Under the pieces are notes generated by a model. That model was given only the letters and a program-made list of their open reading frames with translations. It was not told where the DNA came from and did no database searches. Positions 6,931 through 15,208 of a stretch of 28,029 nt of DNA are shown here, in pieces. The DNA is from a virus. A program made the translations under genes and the position numbers. Position 1 is the first letter of the stretch, and every line of letters starts with the position of its first letter. The stretch spans positions 1-28,029 of the IMG/VR virus record IMGVR_UViG_3300030000_000242; one strand, written 5' to 3'.

Positions 6931-8652
6931 TTACTCTGTAGTAGAAGCAGCAGCTATTCTTGCATCAATTATGTCTTCCAAGCTATCTCCATTAACTATT
7001 AATGTGCCACTAACATATAAATCTCCCATAATATCCACGTTTTCGTAAAATTTTGAATACGCTCTGAATCTAGCAGTATCTATTACATTTAAAGTATTGT
7101 TTATTTGAAAATCATCATCAGCAATTAATGTTGTTCCATCAGGTGAAACATAAATTCTACTGGTATATCCATTTTCATTAGTCATGGTTATTCCATCGCT
7201 ATCTATTTTATAAGTAGAATCACCATCAGTTACAATAAATCCTTTATCAGCTGTACATTTCCCAGAAGTACTTACTTTAAAAACTATATCTCCATTACTA
7301 TTTCTAACAATTATCTTCCCATTATTAACATTTAGTCCATTTGCATCTATTGTTACATTAGAATTACTTGCACCACTACAGGCTACTATAAAAGCATCTT
7401 CTTTTAATATCCATGTCATTCCACCATCATTACTTTTTACAACAGCAGTTATTTGAGTTTCCGTTAAGTCAATACTTGATTGCAATCCTTTAGCAGTATT
7501 AGCAACGGATAGCATTATTTCATCTTTAGCAAATTTAATGCTCTTTATTGTGGTCTTAATAATATCTGTTATATCTTTTCTATTGAATCCAATAGATACC
7601 GTATCTATAGTGGTAATACCTTCACTATCTACACTATAGGATATTTTATTAACTCTACCCTCTAGGTTTAAATTTAATTTTTTATGCTTAATCGTCACTT
7701 TATCACCTAGATTTACAGTTTCTAAAATAGCATAATTCTTATACTCTTCTGTTTGACTCAACTGTACAAAATCAACTGTATAGTTAAAGGTCATTTGGTC
7801 AACTTTATCTACTGTAAACATCTTATTACATGTTGCTCTCATAAGGTCATATGCTTCTTCTAATGTTATTTGATCCTCGCCTTGCTCATTTTCTCCATCC
7901 CAAATATTTAAATTTAAATCTACTTCTTTAAAATATCTTTTTTCATATACTCCAATATTATGACTTTCAATATAATATTCTGGCAATCTGTAGTCACCAC
8001 TTTTAGGAATTAAAACTGTTGCTAAATCTATATTATTTATTTTCTCACTAATGGAAGATAAATTCTTTCCATATTCAATAACCACACCATTATCAGAACC
8101 TCTAGAATTAACTATATCAATGGTATTGTTATCTACAACAAACTCTCCACCATATTCACTTAAAATGCTATTTTCATCACCTACAATTGCACTCAATAAA
8201 CTTCCTTCTTTAATACTAACAATTACATTTGTATTAGTAGAAATACTCTTAGTTCCAACTGTATAATTATGACTTTCTAATGCTGCATTTAGTACCGCTG
8301 TTATAGCTTCTGCTACAGTTAATCCAGTAAGTGTCATAGCTCTTACTCTATTTTCTTTTAAATCAGCTAACAATTTTGCTTGACATTGTACTATTATTGT
8401 ACTGCTGGTGGTTTCTTTATCTATAATTCTAAATAGCTGATCCGGTCTACTATCAATAGTAGGACTTGAAATTACACCACCTACAATAAAATTGCTAGAA
8501 ATACCTTTAGTATCTTCTAATGGATATTCTAATTCTGTTGTATAATCATCATTAATGCCCTCAATAGGCTTACAAGAGATAATTTTATTTAATACCCATT
8601 CATTATGTGTAAAGTCTGTTTCAGTGTTTCTAAATAGTCTAATACTACTCAT
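6931..8652 (-). CDS. Tail-associated protein Tal (prophage endopeptidase tail family)
   Basis: The protein has 573 aa. The first ~370 residues match the baseplate-hub fold of Gram-positive siphophage Tal proteins (T4 gp27-like, PF06605): an opening SSIRLFRNTETDFTHNEWVL, the block YPLEDTKGISSNFIVGGVIS, and VNLGDKVTIKHKKLNLNLEG about residues 315-335. The C-terminal third is beta-rich (NSNVTIDANGLNVNNGKIIV, YKIDSDGITMTNENGYTSRI), typical of fibre or adaptor repeats. No clear peptidase motif is seen. ATG 8652 is chosen because GGAGGT lies seven bases upstream and the codon overlaps the Dit stop as TAATG. It sits between Dit and the receptor-binding protein, as expected. Confidence 0.8.
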   Translation of the reverse strand: MSSIRLFRNTETDFTHNEWVLNKIISCKPIEGINDDYTTELEYPLEDTKGISSNFIVGGVISSPTIDSRPDQLFRIIDKETTSSTIIVQCQAKLLADLKENRVRAMTLTGLTVAEAITAVLNAALESHNYTVGTKSISTNTNVIVSIKEGSLLSAIVGDENSILSEYGGEFVVDNNTIDIVNSRGSDNGVVIEYGKNLSSISEKINNIDLATVLIPKSGDYRLPEYYIESHNIGVYEKRYFKEVDLNLNIWDGENEQGEDQITLEEAYDLMRATCNKMFTVDKVDQMTFNYTVDFVQLSQTEEYKNYAILETVNLGDKVTIKHKKLNLNLEGRVNKISYSVDSEGITTIDTVSIGFNRKDITDIIKTTIKSIKFAKDEIMLSVANTAKGLQSSIDLTETQITAVVKSNDGGMTWILKEDAFIVACSGASNSNVTIDANGLNVNNGKIIVRNSNGDIVFKVSTSGKCTADKGFIVTDGDSTYKIDSDGITMTNENGYTSRIYVSPDGTTLIADDDFQINNTLNVIDTARFRAYSKFYENVDIMGDLYVSGTLIVNGDSLEDIIDARIAAASTTE

Positions 8653-9356
8653 TAGTAGCACCTCCAGTTTGGTATTATTTCTAATTTAGTTACTGTACCT
8701 GTCCAACTTATAGCATTTTGACCTCTATGCAATATTGGATAATCTCCAGTCATATATTTACCTCTGTTAGTACTATCTTTGTAGCACTCTTTTAAAACAG
8801 AATTTACAGTCACATAACTACCAACACTACTAACAGTAAAACTCTTCCCATTTATGTTCACTGTTATTGTTCCAGTTCCATATATTTTAATTATTGGTTT
8901 TGCTTCATATGATCCAAAATTATTTAATATGGTACCTGTAGTAGTAATAGTTACTCTTTCGAATCCGCTAAGCATATATTTCAATCCTTCACATATAAAA
9001 GTAACCGTAAATCTTCTTAATATCCTACTGGCTGTACTAGTTTGACCTATAGATATTCGCTTAACTTTATAAAGACTAAAATTATCTAAGCTATAGACTA
9101 AATTTTTATTTATATTCCCTAGTAACCAACCATCAATTCTAGCTTTCTTCATCAGATATTCTTCTGGAATAGCTTTATATGCAAAGTCAAAACTTATTTC
9201 TATATCATTAAATCCTTTAATTTTTGTAAGATTTTCACCACCATCTATAGGAACTATTTCGTATTCAATATTTGAAGGAGGAATTTGTGGAGTATTTTCT
9301 ATTATTAAATCTAAATTTTGACTAATCTCATTGTTATAAACTATAAATGAAAGCAC
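8652..9356 (-). CDS. Distal tail protein Dit (Sipho_tail family)
   Basis: The protein has 234 aa and belongs to the phage tail component family. An N-terminal ring-forming domain contains NLTKIKGFNDIEISFDFAYK and KKARIDGWLLGNINKNLVYS, then VTFICEGLKYMLSGF before the C-terminal galectin-like part (YEAKPIIKIYGTGTITVNIN). Dit forms the hub joining the tail tube to Tal. A GTG at 9356 is chosen because it overlaps the tape-measure stop as TAGTG and has a GGGGTG site six bases upstream. A second in-frame GTG nine bases earlier has no room for a ribosome site. The gene lies between the tape measure and Tal genes. Confidence 0.82.
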   Translation of the reverse strand: MLSFIVYNNEISQNLDLIIENTPQIPPSNIEYEIVPIDGGENLTKIKGFNDIEISFDFAYKAIPEEYLMKKARIDGWLLGNINKNLVYSLDNFSLYKVKRISIGQTSTASRILRRFTVTFICEGLKYMLSGFERVTITTTGTILNNFGSYEAKPIIKIYGTGTITVNINGKSFTVSSVGSYVTVNSVLKECYKDSTNRGKYMTGDYPILHRGQNAISWTGTVTKLEIIPNWRCY

Positions 9357-12300
9357 TAATCCCACCCCTTCCTACCATTATTAAATGCTAAATTACTACT
9401 TACTGGTTGTGTCACTGCTCTAGCTAATTCTCTATTATCCATTTTTAAAACCACATTAAATGCTTTTTCTAAGCTGTCCATTTTAGAAAGTATTGCATCT
9501 AAACTACCACCTGCAGATAAATTATTGCCACCTATAGAATTTGAATTAACACCCATATCATAAGTGCCAGCATTAACATTTGGCATTGCTGCATCTGCTA
9601 TTGCATTTGCTTGTTTAGATATACTGCCTATAGTAGATTCAATACCAAGACCAAACCCTTCTCCTGTATAGGCTCCTAATTGCATCATTACTCTAGAAGG
9701 TGAGTGAATATCTAAAGCATCCTTAATTCCATCAGTAAAACTATCACATAGATCACCTATCCAACCTGTCATACCTTCCCATGCTTTTTTAATACCTTCT
9801 TTTATACCTACTACTATGTTTGTACCTATCTCCATCATTTTAGAAGGTAAATTTGTAAAAGTATTAACTATACCATTAAACACGTCTTTCATACCTTTTT
9901 CAGCTTCTGTAAGCATATTAGTTCCCCAAGTGCCTAAGTCTGTTACGCACTGTGTTAACCAAGTACCTATTTGAGTTGGTAATTGAGTAAAATAATTAAC
10001 TATTCCATTAATAGTATTGCTTGCAGCTGTAGTTGCTTCTGTTAGCATATTACTGCCCCATGTTGTTATATTGGTTATAGTATTAGTTAACCATGTTCCT
10101 ATCTTTCCTGGTAGTTCAGAAAACCATGTAGATATACTTTCAATCCATATTGGCACATTAGTCGTTAAATAATTATATGTATTTATCCCCCAACTAACTA
10201 TGCCAGCTAATGTAGCACCTAACCCATAGGCAATTTTATTGGGTAATTCTGCAAACCATGCTCCCATTGACTCTAACCAAGCAGGCACGCTTTCAGTAAA
10301 GAATGTAACTATATTTGTCCATCCAGTAGAAATAGCATTACTTATACTTTCTTGAAACCTAACTATGAATTCTTTAAAGTCATCACAATTGTTATACAAA
10401 AGTGCAAAAGCTCCAGCAAAAGGATTAACTAAAAATAATAATAATTCTTGCCAGTTATTAGCTACAAAATCAATTACAGTTTGAAATACAGCCGGTATTG
10501 TCTCAGTGAAAAATGTAGCTATTCCATTCCATACATTACTAAATGCTGTTCCGATAGCTTCCCATGCTCCTATAATTGCAGTTCTAAAACCATCATTTGT
10601 ATTCCATAAATATACTATTGCAGCAACCAAACCAGCGACTGCTGCTATTACTAAGCCTATAGGATTTGAAGCAATAGCTGTATTGTATAGCCATTGTGCT
10701 ACTGTTAACCCTTCTGTTGCCAGTTGTGCTGATTTAAATGCTGTTACTAATCCTTGTACCAAAGAAACAACCTTAAATACTTCCATAGCCACACCTATAC
10801 CAATTATTCCTGCCGCTATGGTATTTGCATTTTCCATTATCCAACCCAAACCCTCTAATAATTTCGGCAACACATCGGATATAAAACTCGCAAAACCTTT
10901 AACCATTCCACTAATGCCATCAGACAAGCTTTGTATACCTGCCTGTACACTCGAATTTGCAAAAGCTTCTTGCAGTTTGCTTACCATATCATTAAGACTA
11001 GGCATAATATCTTTAGCTATAGGTAGTAATACACTTGTTTCTATTTGTCTTCCTAGTCCTTGAAGTGCTTCTATTGGAGTATTATATTTAATTGCATTGA
11101 TTTCTTCCATGGATGCTTTAGTTTTATCAAAAGAGCTTTTAGTTGAACCTAAGCTTGTTATTACACTCGCCCCTAGATCTTCCCATTGTGTACCAAATAA
11201 TTCTACTCCGACTATACTTTGTTGAACTGGATCATCCATATTTTTCAACGCTTCAATAGTTTGATTAAATGCTTCTTTTGCAACCTCTCCACCTTGACCA
11301 AATTTTGAAGTCATATCATCAGCACTAAATCCTAATTGCGTAAATCCATCAATAGAAGTCTTAGAACCATCTATCGCTCTTATACTAAATTCCTTAACTG
11401 CATCACCTATTTTATCAATATTAAACGCTCCATTTTCAGCGCCAGTACTAAAAATATTAAACATATCTTCTGCACCTAGTCCAAATTTAGTAAATTGAGG
11501 TGAATATTCATTTATACTATCATATAATTCATCACTAAAATTTAAGCCTTGTTGTTGTCCTTGTACTAATAAATTAAAAGCTTCCGTGCTTGTTAGTCCA
11601 AATTGTTTCATAAGTGATTGAACACTTCTCATACTTTCAGGAACTTCTACTCCAAATGTATCTTTAAAAGCAATAGCATTTTCTGTTGCTCCTTGGATAT
11701 CCTCGCCAGTACCTTTTAAATAACTTTGTACAGTTGACATACTTTCTGCAACATCTTGCATACTTTCACCAAAATTATTACCATATACATTAGTCATAGC
11801 TTGGTTTAAAGTTTCCATTTCTTCTGCTGTAGCACCTGTTTGAGTTTGCAAAGTATTACTTGCCTTTTGATAATCATCACCAAGATTAATTGCAAGAACT
11901 CCAGCACCTACTATTGCAGCACCTACTGCGACCATACTACCAACTACTGCAACCTTGGCTGTATTTCCAAACTCGCTTAATTTGCCTTTAGATTCATCAA
12001 GATTTTTATTCAAATTTTCTACCGGTTCAGATATATCTGTTTTAGGTGGATTCATTGCATCTTGGTAAGCTGTTTTGAATTTATTTAATGAAGCTTCTGT
12101 GAATGCAATTTCTCTTTGAAATGATCTATATTGTTCTTCTCCAATTTTTCCACTGGCGAATTGCTGTTCAACTTGGCTTTGCGCACTTTTTAAACCCTGT
12201 AGCTTTTGACTTGTTACTTCTATTTGTTTAGATAATAACTCTTGCTTTTGTGCAAGTGCCGCTGTATTGCCTGGATCAAATTTAAGCAATCTATTTACAT

Positions 12301-12415
12301 CTGTTAATTCCTTTTGAATAGATATACTTTGACTTGTAACATCGCCTAAAGCCTTTTTTAAGCCTGTAGTTTGTCCATCAATTTCTATTGTTATACCTTT
12401 AATTCTATCTGCCAT
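9356..12415 (-). CDS. Tail tape measure protein
   Basis: The protein has 1019 aa. The start is strongly helical (LKKALGDVTSQSISIQKELT with long Gln/Lys heptads to about residue 125). The TMP core runs from about 150 to 440 (GDDYQKASNTLQTQTGATAE, VYGNNFGESMQDVAES). Hydrophobic segments lie near residues 154-178, 532-558 and 585-604. From ~640 to 880 there are degenerate Trp-rich repeats of the WF.ELP.KIGTWLT type. The C-terminal part has the common LDIHSPSRVM motif. TMP sets tail length and is ejected with DNA; hydrophobic stretches fit membrane insertion. At about 0.15 nm per residue the tail would be ~150 nm. ATG 12415 follows AAAGGAGG. Confidence 0.93.
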   Translation of the reverse strand: MADRIKGITIEIDGQTTGLKKALGDVTSQSISIQKELTDVNRLLKFDPGNTAALAQKQELLSKQIEVTSQKLQGLKSAQSQVEQQFASGKIGEEQYRSFQREIAFTEASLNKFKTAYQDAMNPPKTDISEPVENLNKNLDESKGKLSEFGNTAKVAVVGSMVAVGAAIVGAGVLAINLGDDYQKASNTLQTQTGATAEEMETLNQAMTNVYGNNFGESMQDVAESMSTVQSYLKGTGEDIQGATENAIAFKDTFGVEVPESMRSVQSLMKQFGLTSTEAFNLLVQGQQQGLNFSDELYDSINEYSPQFTKFGLGAEDMFNIFSTGAENGAFNIDKIGDAVKEFSIRAIDGSKTSIDGFTQLGFSADDMTSKFGQGGEVAKEAFNQTIEALKNMDDPVQQSIVGVELFGTQWEDLGASVITSLGSTKSSFDKTKASMEEINAIKYNTPIEALQGLGRQIETSVLLPIAKDIMPSLNDMVSKLQEAFANSSVQAGIQSLSDGISGMVKGFASFISDVLPKLLEGLGWIMENANTIAAGIIGIGVAMEVFKVVSLVQGLVTAFKSAQLATEGLTVAQWLYNTAIASNPIGLVIAAVAGLVAAIVYLWNTNDGFRTAIIGAWEAIGTAFSNVWNGIATFFTETIPAVFQTVIDFVANNWQELLLFLVNPFAGAFALLYNNCDDFKEFIVRFQESISNAISTGWTNIVTFFTESVPAWLESMGAWFAELPNKIAYGLGATLAGIVSWGINTYNYLTTNVPIWIESISTWFSELPGKIGTWLTNTITNITTWGSNMLTEATTAASNTINGIVNYFTQLPTQIGTWLTQCVTDLGTWGTNMLTEAEKGMKDVFNGIVNTFTNLPSKMMEIGTNIVVGIKEGIKKAWEGMTGWIGDLCDSFTDGIKDALDIHSPSRVMMQLGAYTGEGFGLGIESTIGSISKQANAIADAAMPNVNAGTYDMGVNSNSIGGNNLSAGGSLDAILSKMDSLEKAFNVVLKMDNRELARAVTQPVSSNLAFNNGRKGWD

Positions 12416-12433
12416 ATTTCCTCCTTTCAAGAA

Positions 12434-12984
12434 TTAGAAATTATCAAAATCACTTTGAGATGCATTTCTAGCTCTTTGTTTTTTAGGATTACCCATGTCA
12501 ACATATTCTTCTATGTAGTCCAAGCACATGCCTATAGTCATTATTTCTAAATCTTCATTAGTCAATTTACTTTTTTTACATAAAACAAGGAACAGTTCAG
12601 TTGTTATAACTTCTCCGTTCCCTGTATCTTCATATTCTATTTTTTTTTACTTTGCATATTAGATGTAATCAACTCTAGTAGTTGAGGTAATATTTCACCT
12701 ATAGGAAAAGAATCAAATTCATCTAACCACTCTATAGGCTCTTTTATAGACTTGTTTGCTGTTTTAGCAAATATCCAAGCTATATTATAAAACAATTCAA
12801 AGTCTACTTTAGCAAGTTTCTCAGCATCAGTTAATTTTTTAGATTGCATTGTCTTTTGCAATCCTTCTAATTTGTAAATTTCTGAAAAATAGTCCTTATT
12901 AAATTGAGCCTTAAACCTTAATGGTGTTGCAGCAGTGCTTTTAAAACTTACTTGTTTACCATCTATTTCAATAGTTTTTTCCAT
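12434..12984 (-). CDS. Tail assembly chaperone fusion gpGT made by -1 frameshift
   Basis: The gpG frame ends ...AGT AAA AAA AAA TAG. Slipping back one base on the nine-A run lets ribosomes read past the stop into 68 further codons: IEYEDTGNGEVITTELFL..., ending ASQSDFDNF, stop at 12434-12436. The fusion is 183 aa. The extension has no start codon of its own in frame, no internal stop, and fills the gap to the tape measure gene. In lambda-like and HK97-like phages gpG and gpGT coat the tape measure protein and recruit tail tube subunits. Position, size and slippery sequence all match that system. Confidence 0.85.
12637..12984 (-). CDS. Tail assembly chaperone gpG-like
   Basis: The protein has 115 aa (MEKTIEIDGKQVSFKSTAAT..., LRFKAQFNKDYFSEIYKLEG, then IAWIFAKTANKSIKEPIEWL). 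This pattern is typical of the short tail assembly chaperones of Gram-positive siphophages, with a small beta start then helices around an aromatic IAW.FAK core. It binds the tape measure protein during tail assembly and is absent from virions. It is the normal termination product; the longer gpGT comes from frameshifting at its last codons. The start is preceded by AAGGAGG. It lies directly between the major tail protein and tape measure genes. Confidence 0.82.
   Translation of the reverse strand: MEKTIEIDGKQVSFKSTAATPLRFKAQFNKDYFSEIYKLEGLQKTMQSKKLTDAEKLAKVDFELFYNIAWIFAKTANKSIKEPIEWLDEFDSFPIGEILPQLLELITSNMQSKKK
12640..12648 (-). promoter_or_regulatory. Slippery A-run for programmed -1 frameshift
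   Basis: Nine consecutive A residues in mRNA sense, giving A AAA AAA in the zero frame, are followed at once by the UAG stop. This is a known efficient bacterial slippery heptamer. No obvious downstream stem is needed to explain slippage with a stop codon in the A site. Confidence 0.8.
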
Positions 12985-12996
12985 CTCTAATCCTCC

Positions 12997-13566
12997 TTAA
13001 ATTGCTACTACTTTTTCATAAACTTTTGTGTACCATGCATCATATATTGGTTGTGGAGTTGTTGCAGTAGTTTTTGTTTTAACAGCTAAATCTGTTTCTC
13101 TCGGACTCGATACAAATTTTAATTCATTTGTATTTGGCTCTTTGGCATTTGTTTTTGTACCTGATGCAATTTTAGGTCTACTTGCAGTACAACTATACAA
13201 TACATGTCTTACTGCCTTTATATCACCATCAAATTCAAACATAAGTGCATATGGTTTTCCTACTGAACTTGCTTTTTCTGTCATTACCATATCTTCTGAA
13301 TCTTTTTCTTCACCTATACAGTCAATTGCAAATTGTTCAATAATATTAGCAATTTCTAATGTTCCATCATAGCCTTGGTTATTACTTGCAGAATAATATA
13401 ACATGTCATCTGCATAAAATTCTGTCATATCTCCTCTTGGTTCTAAACTTAAATTTACTGAACCCGGAATTTTTATCGGTGTTTCATAAGTTATCACTCC
13501 AGCTGTAACTGTGAAAGGTGCATAATGCACATTCTTTAATCCAAACGTTACTTTATTTTCACTCAT
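12997..13566 (-). CDS. Major tail protein (phi13 family)
   Basis: The protein has 189 aa. FGLKNVHYAPFTVTAG, IKIPGSVNLSLEPRGDMTEF and YYSASNNQGYDGTLEIANI match the phi13-type major tail (tube) protein of Gram-positive siphophages. It polymerises into the tail tube around the tape measure protein. The start overlaps the preceding stop as ATGA with GAGGTTG upstream, which suggests translational coupling. It is located between the tail completion and chaperone genes, as expected. The length is normal, with no Ig-like C-terminal extension. Confidence 0.85.
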   Translation of the reverse strand: MSENKVTFGLKNVHYAPFTVTAGVITYETPIKIPGSVNLSLEPRGDMTEFYADDMLYYSASNNQGYDGTLEIANIIEQFAIDCIGEEKDSEDMVMTEKASSVGKPYALMFEFDGDIKAVRHVLYSCTASRPKIASGTKTNAKEPNTNELKFVSSPRETDLAVKTKTTATTPQPIYDAWYTKVYEKVVAI

Positions 13567-13895
13567 TTTATCAACCTCACTTCATATATTTTTTGAAATA
13601 ATTTTTCTGATTCTATCCATGTTTCTGTACTTTCATAGGTAATTTCATTTTCATCGAGTAAATCCTCTAGCACCGTTTCTGCCTCTAAGTCTTTCTTAGA
13701 TGTATAAAGTTCTATTTGTAAATTGTCTATTTTCTTATAGACTTTATTATCTGCTTTCAGATTAGAACTATATGAACTCAAATAGGCTATATAAGGTGGT
13801 TTAGGCAAAGGAGTATCATCACTTGAATTAAAATGTGAATAAGCTACTGGATAGCCAGTAGCCTTTAGAATTGTATATAATTCATTTTGTATCAC
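13563..13895 (-). CDS. Tail completion/terminator-like protein
   Basis: The protein has 110 aa (LYTILKATGYPVAYSHFNSS, PKPPYIAYLSSYSSNLKADN, LQIELYTSKKDLEAETVLED). Small proteins of this kind, with the PPYIAYL and LQIELYT strands, occupy the position just before the major tail protein in many Clostridium and Lactobacillus phages. They fit the tail-terminator fold that caps the tube and joins it to the head. The start is a GTG overlapping the previous gene by 4 nt, with AAGGTG upstream; a nearby ATG is out of frame. The assignment depends on position and general pattern, not on a diagnostic motif. Confidence 0.6.
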   Translation of the reverse strand: MIQNELYTILKATGYPVAYSHFNSSDDTPLPKPPYIAYLSSYSSNLKADNKVYKKIDNLQIELYTSKKDLEAETVLEDLLDENEITYESTETWIESEKLFQKIYEVRLIK

Positions 13896-14248
13896 CCTCG
13901 AATCACCTTCTCTATACCATCAATAAAGTCATTAACCGCTTTTTCTTCTGCTATTCTTATGTGTGGCTTAGATTCAGATCTACCACCATCTGCCTTTACA
14001 TGCCCAAACTCCAATAAATGTGTTAATTGATAATCTGTTTTATTATGTATTACTTGTACACCATTAATATTTGAATTTGTCCAACCTTTTGCATAATCTC
14101 CAGTATGCTTAGGACTTATATCTTTAAGCATTGAAACTGTATCTTTAGCAACTTTTATTTTTCCATCTTCAATCTCTTTGACAACTTCATCTGTATAATC
14201 CCTTAATGCTTGTGTTAATTGTTCTGAAAAACCTTGTTGTCTAGCCAT
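13892..14248 (-). CDS. HK97 gp10-like head-tail/tail completion protein
   Basis: The protein has 118 aa. The segment KDTVSMLKDISPKHTGDYAK, then GWTNSN, followed by YQLTHLLEFGHVKADGGRSE and KPHIRIAEE is the recognisable signature of the HK97 gp10 family: a TG.YA.GW motif, then LTHLLEFGH, then PHI. These proteins act at the neck or tail-completion step. ATG 14248 is chosen with AAGGTG seven bases upstream. It overlaps the preceding stop by 8 nt. Confidence 0.82.
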   Translation of the reverse strand: MARQQGFSEQLTQALRDYTDEVVKEIEDGKIKVAKDTVSMLKDISPKHTGDYAKGWTNSNINGVQVIHNKTDYQLTHLLEFGHVKADGGRSESKPHIRIAEEKAVNDFIDGIEKVIRG

Positions 14249-14561
14249 TACCAATCACCTTCTCACAAGTTAATTCTAAATCTTCCATATTAGCCTTATA
14301 TGTTTTAATAACACTATATCTTTGTTTAGGACTTTCATTTTCACTGAACTTAATATATCTCTCACCACTATATTCATAAGGATGAACTACTAATATCATT
14401 TCTGGCTTTAAATCGTTGGCAGCAGCATTATAAAACTCTGTTCTCCCTATAGATTTAAGTCCGCATAAAATATTAGTTTCAGCCTCTACAGGTATTTGAT
14501 TACCAATTCCATCATCTTCAATAGTCTGTGCTATTAATGTTAACTCATTATCATATGTCAT
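14241..14561 (-). CDS. Head closure (phage head-tail joining) protein
   Basis: The protein has 106 aa. The opening TYDNELTLIAQTIEDDGIGN, the central SIGRTEFYNAAANDLKPEMI and YIKFSENESPKQRYSVIKTY fit the head-tail joining family (SPP1 gp16-like, Phage_H_T_join), which seals the connector after DNA packaging. The start overlaps the connector stop by 4 nt (ATGA) with GGTGGTGG upstream, implying coupled translation. The order connector, closure, gp10-like, terminator, tube is the standard neck order. Confidence 0.72.
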   Translation of the reverse strand: MTYDNELTLIAQTIEDDGIGNQIPVEAETNILCGLKSIGRTEFYNAAANDLKPEMILVVHPYEYSGERYIKFSENESPKQRYSVIKTYKANMEDLELTCEKVIGNG

Positions 14562-14842
14562 GCATTACCACCACCTGCACCAACATGAATAACTAAATTA
14601 TGAAACCTAAACTGTAAGTGCCTTGGCATAGCTCCATCTTTATCTTTGCTTTCATATCTCCACGTAGCATAATCTACAACAAAAAGAAGATGATACGAGT
14701 TAGCACCATCAAGCACTAACCCCTTTTCATCTTCCAACTCTTTAACTACACCATTTATAATTGCCGTAAGGTAAGTATCTCTTAACATTGTGCTTATACC
14801 TAATTTACTTTTTACTAATTGGAGGATTACTATTACATCCAT
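14558..14842 (-). CDS. Head-tail connector (HK97 gp6-like)
   Basis: The protein has 94 aa. It is helical, with LQLVKSKLGISTMLRDTYLT, AIINGVVKELEDEKGL and LLFVVDYATWRYESKDKDGA, which matches the gp6-like connector/DNA packaging family that forms a ring under the portal. ATG 14842 is preferred over the upstream GTG because AAGGAG lies eight bases before it, and the GTG overlaps that site. It lies directly after the poly-Asn protein gene and before the closure gene. Confidence 0.72.
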   Translation of the reverse strand: MDVIVILQLVKSKLGISTMLRDTYLTAIINGVVKELEDEKGLVLDGANSYHLLFVVDYATWRYESKDKDGAMPRHLQFRFHNLVIHVGAGGGNA

Positions 14843-14847
14843 TTTAA

Positions 14848-15195
14848 TCACTCCTTATCATTAGATTTATTAATTTCGCCTTGTGCAATGATAGCAGCAT
14901 CCTTTCCTTTTAACTTTTCACCATTTGAAAGTTCATATTTTCCACCACCAATATGTTTTGGATATTCTGATTTTGATTTGTCTGCTAAATCATCTGAATT
15001 ATTATTATTATTATTATTAGGCTCTCCACTAGAGTTCTTAGCATCATTTTCTTCTATTATTTCAACAAACAAGTTTTCCTTGTCAGCATTAAATATCTCT
15101 TCATAACGTTCTCTAGTAACTCCAAATTCTTCTCCAATTGCACGAAGTTTATTTCCTTTTAAATCATTAAATACTCTTAATGCTTTTACTCTCAT
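14848..15195 (-). CDS. Unknown head-region protein with poly-Asn linker
   Basis: The protein has 115 aa and is not recognised by a named family. Residues 1-50 (RVKALRVFNDLKGNKLRAIG, EEFGVTRERYEEI) look like a small folded domain of the Rho-N or DUF type often found next to capsid genes. Residues ~59-67 include seven consecutive Asn encoded by AAT repeats (14998-15018). The end (PKHIGGGKYELSNGEKLKGK, DAAIIAQGE) resembles a short beta-rich domain. It lies between the capsid and connector genes, so a minor head or decoration role is possible but unproven. GGAGGT precedes the ATG. The repeat is a multiple of three, so length change would not break the frame. Confidence 0.65.
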   Translation of the reverse strand: MRVKALRVFNDLKGNKLRAIGEEFGVTRERYEEIFNADKENLFVEIIEENDAKNSSGEPNNNNNNNSDDLADKSKSEYPKHIGGGKYELSNGEKLKGKDAAIIAQGEINKSNDKE

Positions 15196-15208
15196 TATTA
15201 ATTACCTC

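Noticed and set aside
10506-11063. 185-codon plus-strand frame
   Set aside because: It lies fully antisense to the tape measure gene, has no convincing ribosome site, and its product is a composition shadow (Ala/Ile/Thr-rich).
12637-12645. A-run and stop as a truncating frameshift mutation or sequencing error in gpG
   Set aside because: Position, slippery sequence and in-phase extension match programmed frameshifting of tail chaperones.
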